Assembly: GCA_905147135.1 (NCBI GenBank)
Contig: LR990057.1
Coordinates: 3,658,001 to 3,722,000 of the forward strand
From: Blastobasis lacticolella
Taxonomy: Eukaryota; Arthropoda; Insecta; Lepidoptera; Blastobasidae
Length of the DNA: 64,000 nucleotides
Reading direction: 5' to 3'
Shown here: piece by piece, positions 11,620-21,600 of the stretch
Layout of the letters: every line of letters begins with the position of its first letter
Position numbering within the stretch: the stretch's first letter is position 1
The notes under the pieces: generated by a model
What the model was told of the DNA's origin: nothing
Database searches by the model: none
The model's input: only the letters and a program-made list of their open reading frames with translations
Translations under genes and position numbers: made by a program

Positions 11620-11866
11620 GGCCGTGTGGTGTCCGGCAGAGTAGAATAGCACCAACTCATGGGTGTCGTACAAGGTGACTAATGTTTTCGAGGCAAAAGA
11701 TTAAGAGTCTCCGTAGTCTGGAAAATGGGCAGCAGCATTTTCCATTGTTATATTTAAACACTGCGATCTCCAACCCGCCTGCCAAGCGTGGAGATTATGG
11801 CAATAACCTCCCCTTTCGTGGGAGAGGCCCTAAGTATTGCAGTGGACTGTTACGGGCTGTGATGAT
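11620..11866 (+). mobile_element. SINE-B, full length, with 12-bp target duplication
   Basis: Complete 247-bp copy from gccgtgtggtgtccggcaga to gggctgtgatgat. It is flanked by a perfect 12-bp direct repeat actggagttatt (11608-11619 and 11867-11878). This fixes both ends of the family and shows insertion by target-primed retroposition. No A or B box of the tRNA type is seen. Confidence 0.88.
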
Positions 11867-11900
11867 ACTGGAGTTATTACTTAATACACAATCTGATTAT

Positions 11901-11947
11901 GGCGCCGGCAATGTCGACTACTTGTATTGCCGGCGCCGGCGCCGCGA
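11901..11947. repeat. GC-rich hairpin
   Basis: ggcgccggcaat (11901-11912) is followed after a 23-base loop by its exact reverse complement (11936-11947), and more GCC repeats follow. Function unknown. Confidence 0.5.
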
Positions 11948-12014
11948 AAGTTACGCAATAAAATGTCTCATATGAGACGCGTTGGCATAGACATAAACAT
12001 AGTCGGCTTATAGA

Positions 12015-12497
12015 CGAGTCCGTGGTCTAATGACTCGTAAGCGAGAGGGTACGTGTGCAAGTGCCGCCAACTTCATTTTCTTAGTTATGTACATTAATTA
12101 AACACTTACTGTGAGAGAAAACATTATGAAAGAAAAGAAAGAAAGAAAGAAAGAAAATATTTATTACATAATTAAATTTAACACAAAAAAGTGTATAAAA
12201 CACGGAGACAATTATAGGGTTCCCAGTGGCATTTTTCGTGGGTATCCATCGCACATGGACCCTCCTCAGCATAATGTTATGACCGCGTGACTACCTTTTC
12301 ATCAATGGGTACCTAACCATGCTTCAATCTGGTCTGGTTCGCTTGTTAACTGGGTCTTGGAGGTCGGATGGCAGTCGCTGTACGGTAATTACCTGATCAG
12401 TCAAATCCTGGATCGCGGTCAAGCCTGGTACCCTGGTCTTCGCGCGCGGCAGTACAACTGACCGCCGTTAATATTGGCGCCAAGATTATCATTATTA
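12015..12497 (+). mobile_element. SINE-A interrupted by another insertion
   Basis: The head (ggtctaatgactcgtaagcg) and first body part end near 12126. The 3' body (caatctggtctggttcgc, gatggcagtcgctgtac, gccaagattatcattatt) resumes at about 12300. About 165 bp between them is foreign. Confidence 0.6.
12127..12291 (-). mobile_element. 5'-truncated retroelement tail with TTTC repeats
   Basis: Read on the - strand, a short 3' region ends in aataaatatttt followed by TTTC repeats (GAAA repeats on +, 12129-12154). A possible 6-bp duplication ttatga flanks it (12124 and 12277). The layout fits a severely 5'-truncated non-LTR insertion into the SINE-A copy. Confidence 0.45.
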
Positions 12498-12499
12498 CC

Positions 12500-13215
12500 T
12501 ATACATATACTTTTTATATATAAGAGCTCACCAAAGAGATTGGAAAGTTAGACCTGCATGGTTAGACTGGCAATTTTTTTTTGCTGTGTGTAGCTCACAC
12601 TATATCTAAGAGCTAAAATTAAATAGAATTTGGATAATTTTATGTACTGCTGCTGCATATGTGTTGTGTTGTGAAGTAAGACGTAGAGTGGAGATGCCTT
12701 GAAAGTGACAAGACGATGTTATGAGAGGCAGGGAGAGAATTGATGATGGCAGCGATAGAGAGCTCCTTATTATGGAGATCCTTATTATCAATTCTTTAGA
12801 TCATAGATCATTTTTATCTGCTAAACCTGGTTGAGAATTGTGTAATATTGGTCCGTTCCAAAAGGCTTCGCTCCTTTTTCAGCTCCAACCAAAATTATAT
12901 TCATGTCAACAATAGCCCAAACTCAGTCACCGTTACCAACTTATGCATTGAAAAACGAACCATCACACTGGCTTATAAGGCACATTATCATAAAATCGCT
13001 TCACAAATAACCCTACACCCATAACACCTTAATACACTCAAAACCGGTGATCGGTTAAAGGCCTACCGAAGTGAAAGTGTTGCATAATACATGGTGATGA
13101 GCTCATATCGCCTTTTGCGGCCACTCAGACGCAACTCTCCGGTTTTTTAGCATTTAAAATGAGGACTCGCTGTGACAGTGGGCCTGCGTGTAAAGTAAAG
13201 GGTTCTCAAACTTAA
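12500..13215. other. Non-coding, nothing recognised
   Basis: No shared repeat, exon or RNA gene recognised. Confidence 0.3.
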
Positions 13216-13219
13216 AATA

Positions 13220-13480
13220 AATATGCTTGGACAAATTCACACAGCGCCAACTAGCCCCAAAGTAAGCAAAGCTTGTCTTATGGTTGTTAGATAACTGATA
13301 CTTAGATACTGAACTACATAAATGTACTTTTTATTAATACATATTTTTTATACATACTACACTTACACCCGTAACAGAAACTAAATTAATCATTTCAATT
13401 TTTCCTCGGCCGGGAATCGAACCCGGGACTGCGTGGCTGACCGGCCAGATGTTAACCAAATGAACTACTCAGGTCGTCAG
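13220..13480 (-). mobile_element. tRNA-derived SINE, family C
   Basis: On the - strand the head carries ggttcgattcccgg inside a perfect T-arm-like stem (CCGGG/CCCGG) and a D-arm-like tttggttaac. The body tagccccaaagtaagcaaag is shared with 1533-1752. The anticodon and acceptor arms are poor, so it is a SINE rather than a tRNA gene. Confidence 0.65.
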
Positions 13481-13489
13481 GTCGTAAAG

Positions 13490-14230
13490 TCTCAGATATC
13501 CCCATTTTTCTACATCATCTAAATAGCATGTTAAATGTTACTAACGAAGACAAACAGTGAAGGATGAACATCGATATTAAAAATAAAAGGAGATTGGTTT
13601 TATAACATTTGTGCCCAAATTCATTACTGACTCAATTGCCCCCTTAGCAGCCGATTCGTCAATTTAAAATTCAATTAAGTAAAATATATCTACTGAATAG
13701 CTTAATTAGCATCAGAGCGAGAGATGTGGAAATCGATTTTGTAATAGGAAAATATTTATTTGAAGACATCGTGGGGTCACCATTAAGTAATAAAATGGGT
13801 AAGAATAGGAATGTAGAGGCACTTCATCATGAGTGCTCTTTTACATTATAGATTGATCAGCTTTATTAACTTTAAGAGGCATTTGAGACTTCTAAGCTGC
13901 TGTGAGTAGTATTTTTTTCTAATATTCTTCGCCATTGGAGATGTTTAATCTGAAACTAAGTACTCTCTTGGTTGGATCGTATAACTATATTGCTCATACT
14001 AAGATGTTCACAGGTTCAGGCGGTCCTCTAAATATTTTATATACAGTCTAGTGAGTAAGTCTTAAGAAAATTTGGCGCCACTTTACAGCAGAAGTACTCA
14101 GTTCGACATAAAATGAGTATGAGCTCCTTTTCTCGACATTTTTGCCAGGCTGTACTTGCCCTTAAATTTCAATTCATGTAAGTGGTAACAAATCTTGAGC
14201 TTTTTACTCTGTAGTTACACGTTAGAATAC
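13490..14230. other. Non-coding, nothing recognised
   Basis: AT-rich, no assignment. Confidence 0.3.
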
Positions 14231-14233
14231 TAC

Positions 14234-14425
14234 TCATCTTGGCGTTAATGTCCCGGTTGTGCTTTTATGCATGAGGGCACGCGCTCCGCCTTGACCGTGA
14301 TCAAGTATTTGGCAGATTAGGTCATTACAGTAGAACGACTGCCATCTGACCTCCATGGCCCTGCTACCAGGGGAACCTGACCATATTGGATCATGTTTAC
14401 AAATTGAGTCGCCTGAATGTGCTGA
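14234..14425 (-). mobile_element. SINE-A, 5'-truncated
   Basis: Reverse-orientation 3' part: cttggcgttaatgtcccggt, ccgccttgaccgtgatcaag, gactgccatctgacctccat, ending at tcgcctgaatgtgc. The tRNA-like head is missing. Confidence 0.7.
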
Positions 14426-14711
14426 TTTTTTTTTCATTACTGAAAATATCTTTATGTACCTATGGATATTCACCATTACAATCATCAAGTCTCCTCAAGT
14501 AATAGGAGTTAAATAGGAAAAATGCAAAGTCAACTTTTAAACAAAAAACGAACGATTCAACTGGATACTCAATTACAGTTGTAATTTACCAGAGTGTCCC
14601 AAACTTTTGAATCCCCAGACCCCAGTGACCGTATTACAAACACAGACCTAGAAACTACGATAGCAACGGCCATCTAACCATCCAAATCTCTCAAGACAAA
14701 GCCCAGACAAC

Positions 14712-14835
14712 GGTTACCGTCACCGATAATCCGCCGGTAAGTACCACGACAGTTACCGTTGCCACCGCCGCGTTCCGGGTCGCCGGTTGTCCGGAAGCGG
14801 TGACCATCTGGCGGTGGTTACCACCTGTCTGTGGC
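14712..14835. promoter_or_regulatory. GC-rich cluster of GTTACC/GTGACC-like motifs
   Basis: An island of high GC in AT-rich DNA. Within about 120 bp it contains ggttaccgt, cagttaccgt, cggtgacca and ggttaccacc, with gtcaccg, gtcgccgg and ccggttgt variants between them. No reading frame or inverted-repeat boundary explains it. It lies about 1 kb inside the putative first intron of the - strand gene starting near 16066. An enhancer role is only a guess; it could be an old tandem repeat. Confidence 0.25.
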
Positions 14836-15346
14836 GCTGGACGATATGACTTTATGGCGGGAAGATGTATTGGGGTGTTTATTTGAAGTGAATGTTTTTT
14901 TGTTTATGTAGGTATATTAACGATATTGCACTATGCGATTAGGATTCAAGGGTATTCAAGATCACTTTCAAGGTGGAGCAAAACATAGAAAAAAAGGTTA
15001 TATGTTTTGTTTTTATGCTGTAAATTATTAAAGTACGTTCAACCACCTTGCATACAATTTTTAACACATTATTATAAGCATTTATTATAGAGAAAATTCC
15101 GTGCATTTCCTAGGTATTTGCTTACATTTTTACTCCATGCCATACAAATCATCAAGCCTTAGGTTAAGTAAATTTTATATTCTATGTCAATCTTTAGTAT
15201 ACAACTTACTTGACCGTTTGTTACTTAAAGTAAGGCGCAATATCTTAACTCGTTATTTTATGTCTACCTGTCGCTACTGTTGTTATTATTATGTATCTCT
15301 ACACGTTTTCCCATTTAAACTGAAAAAAATAAAAAAAGCCAAAAAT

Positions 15347-15523
15347 AGAGCACGATAACGATAAGTAAATAAATAATATCTATAAAAAATCTAAATAAAT
15401 TGACTTAATTAATGACAGATTATTCTCAGAAACGTAAAGTATAAAAAATATTTATATGTTAAATAAGTAATTTTATTTAGATTTCTATGGACAATACTTA
15501 TTTACTTATGGTTATCGTGTTCT
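15347..15523. mobile_element. MITE-like element with ~53-bp inverted repeats
   Basis: Arms 15347-15399 and 15472-15523 are reverse complements over about 50 bp with a handful of mismatches (left begins agagcacgataacgataagt). The spacer is about 72 bp and AT-rich. No target duplication was fixed. Open frames overlapping it are not genes. Confidence 0.6.
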
Positions 15524-15794
15524 ACTTTAGTTATTTTCTTACTCTAAACGTACTTTACACTTCAAAAAGGTACGTTTAAAAATCCCGAAGCTAAACAATG
15601 ATGTGCACAAAACTAAACCGGTTGCGCATGTTAAACGCGCAAAACGACAAAAAGCTAATCCTCGAGTCGATTCCAAAAATATCATCAAAGCAACGATGAC
15701 ACAATCCGATATCACAAACTGCGAGATACGGCCAGAGTAAGACCAGGCTGACAAAGAAACAGTAATTACACGTGAGGAAATCAATAAGGCTCAC

Positions 15795-16066
15795 CTTGAT
15801 TGTGCGTATATTTTGACAGCTGGGGCACGTCAACACAGCGAGGGAACAATTGCACTTGTCTAGCCGCGATGCTTGCGAAAAACACAATTGGCGACACGCA
15901 AAAACACTGGCACACAGAGTATTGTTCAAATACGCAGATGAAATAAAAACAAAAACACAGTTTTGAAGTTAGAATTCGACTGATTGGTTACTTCGGGGTT
16001 CGATTTTCAAACGTCGGAACGCAGGTCGCGGCGCACGCGCGCTCAGTTCGAATCGCGCGCAGCACT
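15795..16066 (-). other. Putative non-coding first exon of an unknown - strand gene
   Basis: Seen in the sequence: on the - strand this 272-base stretch contains no ATG at all. It is CpG-rich at its 5' end and finishes in cacaatcAAG|GTGAGC, a near-ideal splice donor (intron begins at 15794 going left). An insect initiator-like TCAGT sits at 16064-16068. Together these are the features of a 5' untranslated exon. The downstream coding exons were not found between 1 and 15.6 kb, so they probably lie left of the window and the product is unknown. An open frame of 112 residues on - (15591-15929) runs through the donor and has no recognisable motif, so I do not read it as protein. The lipase starts 2.5 kb away in the opposite direction. 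Confidence 0.5.
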
Positions 16067-16100
16067 GACTGCGTTCGCCGCCATTTTCTTTAGTGGTGGG
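16066..16100 (-). promoter_or_regulatory. Putative TATA-less promoter with YY1/Pho-like site
   Basis: Just upstream (on -) of the proposed start, gccgccatttt on + (16077-16087) reads AAAATGGCGGC on -, the YY1/Pleiohomeotic-type motif. It is followed by an initiator-like TCAGT. No TATA box is seen. CpG dinucleotides are dense from about 16015 to 16085, unlike the surroundings. Confidence 0.4.
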
Positions 16101-18387
16101 AGTTAGAAAAGGAAATAAATGGAAAAGAAGGCTGCGAGGCTGCTTGGCGTGCATTATCCATTAGACCGCGGAAATAAAGGACGCGCTAAACGTGCTTAGG
16201 AGCTTTTTAGGAAAACACAGATTAGTTTTCTCGTATTTAGATCGAGTAGTTTGTAGTTAAGTTACATCAAAACAGATTTTCATTTTCACCAACACAAACA
16301 AATAAGAAGTCCATATAAAAGAAAAAGGTAGCTGGCCTTCTGAAAAAAATTCTACGTTTTATTATTTTGGTATCTGATCGTATTTCAAGATTTTTGTAAG
16401 TTATGCTAGGACATGGACTGTTATTAGCTGGAATAAGATTTTTCAAAAACCAAAATATACTTAAGGTATATTTAAGCTAGTATTTAAGGTACAATCATAG
16501 TACCTACCTACTAAAGTATTTTTATTATTTTTCTTACTAACTTTGCGAACACGTATCGTATAAGTAGTCTAACGTCTATTCTGAAATTGGACAGCAACAT
16601 TTTAGTTATGTAGGTTGCAGCAGTAAACTGTTGCGTGCTGATATAATGCAAAAGAAAATACATAGATGCCTGCCTGCTTTAGTAAGTGATTTGCGGCAAA
16701 TCTTTACACATAATAAAAAAAAAAAAAAATTTGTGCAAACCTAAGTATAGTTTAATTATTTATTTAAAGCTTTTTATCATCACAAAACACAACTGTTGAA
16801 AAACACAACATTAAAAAAAATGGCGTTGCGCCAAAAAATTTTTTCACCGGCTCGCGCTCTGGCATGTTAAAAAGGCACGTGTTTTATACTCTTACATAAT
16901 TTTATTTTATTAGGCTATAATCGGTGTAATAATGGCCACTTTATGAGTTATTGTGTCTAATAGTATATAACAGACCAAGGGGATAAAGGAGTGTCTTACG
17001 TCATGGACGGCAAGCCAAGACAGGCTTCATCTGTGACTCTCTGAGGTGTATGCTTAATCTTAACAAGACAATAATTAGCCAGGGCTATAAAATAAGCATT
17101 AATTTATTAGTTACCATCTAATTAGCATTGTATAATATTATAATAGCGACACACATTAGCACAAGTGTTTTAGATAAAAAAATAGATTTTAAGTAAAAAT
17201 CTCAGCAATCGCGCCTTTTTTTTCTGCTTGTGGTGGCTCTTTATTTGGATATAAGTACATAAAATTGGACATTTTTAAACAGGATGCGTGAAAAAGAAAT
17301 AAATAATATACTCGCGAAACTTAGGTAATTTATTGTTAAAATACAAATTTATGGTACGTTTCCTACGTATGACAAAAGTTGAGCATGACAACGGTACATA
17401 TTATGTACAGATTCTAAATAATTTGACTTATTCAATGTAAATATTATAAAGAGTATAATATATTAAGTATAAGTTGTATTTAAATAAGTATTTTTTTAAT
17501 ATCCGTGGCTAATAGGTAGGTATCTACTGATCATAATCGGACTCTACTTTTGTCTTTGAAACGTATTTTACAAAAATACAAACTTACAAACATTCAAATT
17601 TTTCCTGTTAAATGTCAGTGGGCAAAGATACAGTGCACAATACAAAGTACATTTTATGCAAAATGCCTACTTAATACATAAATCTTACGTTTTTGTCCCA
17701 GAAGAGTGGTAGAAGGAGTCTAGGGACCGCCATTTTGATCCTGGCCTATCCTTAGCCTGGCATATAAACTATTCTTCCACAATTTCGAACCCCAGCTTTC
17801 CAACACAGTACCTACTCAACTCGAAATTCAAGCTTTTGATATTGCATATTGCCCACCCGGTGCCTGTACGATACCTGCAGCAGAAGTGATATCCACTACT
17901 GCAATAATTGTGGTCTGGTTCTATCTCAATTAAGTACATTGATATTAAAGCATAAAAACATGCATACAGCCGAGCGTAGAACTTGTTCCAAAGTTACCTA
18001 CTCTTAGCAATAACGCCTGTTGTAAAAAAATAGCAAAGTGTATTGTAACACATTTTGCTCAAAATATACATGTAGATCTAAATACGTCTTTTTTCAAGTT
18101 TAATCTCAAATGAATTGTGTTTAATTCTGTACAATATGATCAGTAGTTATCGAAATCTAATAATAATATTGGAAATCTTAATTACAGGTTTTTATCAAAC
18201 GACAAGAAAGCAAGTGTAAGTACGGATTTCCAGTATCTAACGTATTTACGACAAACTAAAAACTAGCTAAGTAAAGTAGGTACACAAGTAAAAGTATTTC
18301 GTGTAAAAATTTAATTTTATATTCATTAAAATTAGGGACGTGACTGATCACCTATCAGGTCATTCCTGGACGCGCGTCAATATTTAC
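16100..18387. other. Divergent intergenic stretch, nothing recognised
   Basis: Low-GC sequence between the putative - strand start and the lipase. It has homopolymer runs and no shared repeat that I could identify with confidence. Confidence 0.4.
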
Positions 18388-18396
18388 CTATAAAGC
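18388..18396 (+). promoter_or_regulatory. Possible TATA box of the lipase gene
   Basis: cctataaag lies about 200 bp upstream of the lipase ATG. The position allows a 5' UTR of roughly 175 nt, but no strong initiator at the right spacing was found. In AT-rich DNA this could be chance. Confidence 0.2.
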
Positions 18397-18594
18397 TGAA
18401 CTGAACGAGATCGAAAACAAAAGAGAAGAAAAAAAATCAGACAAAGAGCCTTAAAGTACATGTGCGATGAGCTTCAATATCTCATTACAACACAGTCACT
18501 GACAAAGTCTAGATGTGTTACAAAAGGAATATTCTATACATTTTAATTCGGCAATACATTGTTTTAAATTTAGTGCCTTCGTAGTTTTCTCAAT

Positions 18595-18694
18595 ATGACG
18601 TGGTCTGTGATATATTTTTTGTTGTTGCTTGCTAGTGCTTCTGCCATTGATTATAATTCCGCGGAAGGTTACGCCAAAGGATTTCTAGGCGATT
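18595..18694 (+). CDS. Lipase exon 1 (signal peptide)
   Basis: Starts at the ATG of MTWSVIYFLLLLASASA and ends at GGCGATT|gtaagt, a canonical donor, leaving one base of a split Cys codon. The start is the only ATG giving a signal peptide in this frame. Intron 1 then runs about 9.9 kb. Confidence 0.8.
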
Positions 18695-21600
18695 GTAAGT
18701 ACTTTGTGTATTCGCGTAACACTCTATGTCCTGTCTCTACGAGTATGTCACTTAAGTCCTTATGTTTAAAATGATATTTATAAATTTAAAAAATAAATTG
18801 GCAGAATTTGATACAGGTAAGTAATGCGCTGTTCCACCATCAAAACTCGATTTTAGGTAAATTAATAAATATTATTAAGTTGAATTAAATCACTTGGAGG
18901 CAAGCGGATTTGAGTCAAATTAAATCAAATTCAATTCAATGTTATTAAGCCAAAATGAGAGAGTATGAAATAATTTTGTACGTTTCGCTAAAACAAAACC
19001 TTTTTTATTATAAAAGAAGGAGGCAAATAAACAAGCGAAGAGGAAAGTAATCACCTCCCCCCAAATCCGCATCGTAATCGCTGTTTATAAACATATATAA
19101 TAAAATTATTTGTTGGCTAATTAGTTTTTTAATCGATTTTGAAAACATAAATCTTCAGCCAGACACCGTGCACCTAATTTTAGTAGAATATTGATAATGC
19201 CTAAACAGCGTTGGTGGCCGAGCGGTCAGGTTATCCGACTCGTAAGCGAGAGGTATGGGGTTCGAATCCCGCTGCGGCCATGTACCAATGACTGTTTTCT
19301 GAGTTATGTACATTAGTTAAATACTAACCGATGCTCTTACGGTGAGGGAAAACATCGTGATGAAACCTGCACATTCAGGCGACTGGATGTGTAACCATGA
19401 TCCAATCTGGTAAGGTTCCCCTGGTAGCAGGTCAGATGGCAGTCGCTCCACTGTAATTACCTGGCCTGCCTAATCCTGGATCATGGTCAAGGCGGACTAC
19501 TCGTGCGCGATACCACACCGGGACTTTTACGCCAAGATGATGATGATGATGATAATAAAGTGGAACTAGTGTACGAAAATGATTTAATTCATAATAATGG
19601 AGTTCCATCAGGAAGTGACAACACAAAGTGTTAAATATTATGAAGTTATTAAAGCTACAAAAATGGTCATTTTACACGTTACATCAAGATATTGAGCTAA
19701 GTAGGTAATATATTTTCTGCGATGAGAAGGTTCCTTATCCATTATATCGATGTACCCAGTAGAGCGGGAATTGGAAAATGTGTGCACATTGCGATGAATG
19801 CGATTAAAATAAAATATTTGCCCTATCATAGTAAGCAAGCGGATTTGAGTCCTAATGTATTTTATAGGTAGAATTCGATATCGAAGACGTCAAATTAAAT
19901 CATTGATGAGTAAATATTCCAAATCGATGAAATATCTTTTTCTTATCAAATGAGAGAGTATGAAATAATTTTGTACGTTTAGCTAAAACAAAACCTTTTT
20001 TTTTATAAAAGAAGGAGGCAAATGAGCAAGCGGTTCACCTGCAGGAAAGTAATCACCTCCCCCCAAATCCGCATCGTAATCCGTTTATAAACATATATAT
20101 TAAAATTATTTGTTGGATAATTAGTTTTTGAATCGATTTTGAAAACATAAATCTTCAGCCAGACGTGCACCTAATTTTAGTATAATATTCATAATGCCTA
20201 AACAGCGTTGGTGGCCGAGCGGTCAGGTTATCCGACTCGTAAGCGAGAGGTATGGGGTTCGAATCCCGTTGCGGCCATGTACTAATGACTCTTTTCTGAG
20301 TTATGTACATCAGTTGAATACTAACCGATGCTCTTACGGTGAGGGGAAACATCGCGACGAAACCTGCACATTCAGGCGACTGAGTATATAATCATGATTT
20401 TTTCATTTATATATACTTTGTACAACATTGTAGTTAAGAACTAATGCGTTGCACATATTAGGTTATAAATTACAGTTACATGATGCATGCTCTGATCTGG
20501 TCAGGCTTCCCTGCTAACAGGGTTACAGAGGTCAGACGACAGTCGCTCTACTGTAATTACTCGTCTGATCTGCCATATCCCGGATCATGGTCAAGGCGGA
20601 CCGCTGATCTCGCGTGCGTGAACATAATCGGGATATTGACACTTATATTCACATTACACGTATAATTGTAGTACCATTTTTTGTAGTAAACAAAACTAAG
20701 TAGATATGTCACGTCTAGATAATTAGTTCAAATAGTATACGGTTCAAGATGTTCACTTGTGAAAATACCTGAAATAAAATAGGAAAAAATAATAACTAAA
20801 AGTAAAATCAAATGCTATGAGTAATCGATCGATCGAATTTTCGCGGTTCAACCTAATCTGAAACAATGAATATGTGCACGAAAATCAAAACTTAAGTACT
20901 ATCTATTTTGTAAACATAACTAAAATGCTAACTAAACTATTTAGTTTGAAATGAAATGATAACAAAGACATTTGTCTTTGTGTGCAATTAACTATTAAAT
21001 AAAATAAATAAAATGTTAAGTTGAAAGTCAAGGTCTTCCAATTATACTTATTTAAATAACTCAGAGGTATTCTAATACGCTAATGTCAAGCGAAATTACA
21101 GGCATGCATGAAGCACTAATTTCATCTTGGTCTTCAGTGACAACGCACCTGCGGTTCTGCATTTTTGTTAATCGTGAGTGCTATGGCCGACAGTTACCAC
21201 TGGTATACTTACATTACTGAGTAGGTAACAAAAAATACCTCCCTATTGACAAATTAGTGACGGAATGGCCCACCCATTGGTACTGTACAAAATGCACTCT
21301 GTAATTTAATCTGGCCCAAGACATGTTAAACAAACAGTTTAAAATACAAACCATTCATGGCTCCGAGGTCACGCCGTCGGGCAAGGTCATTGGCTTAAGA
21401 TAAGAAAAATAAAGGGCAAGTAAGCAAAATGCACTGTATGACGGAAAATCCTGGCGGAGTTAGCGACTCGTGAAAATTTTGCACTGCTTTCAAATTTCCG
21501 AAAAATTGTGATCATTGAGAATAATACAAGAGTGATACCTCTGGTATTGCAGACGTCCACAGGCTGCGGTAACTGGTTAAGGGGATGGCACACGGTTGTA

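Noticed and set aside
13405..13480. Possible tRNA gene on the - strand (perfect T-arm)
   Set aside because: The anticodon and acceptor arms do not fold and the region continues into a body shared with 1533-1752, so it is a SINE.
15591..15929. 112-residue cysteine-rich - strand frame
   Set aside because: It reads through a strong splice donor and has no in-frame ATG inside the putative exon; the untranslated-exon interpretation fits better.
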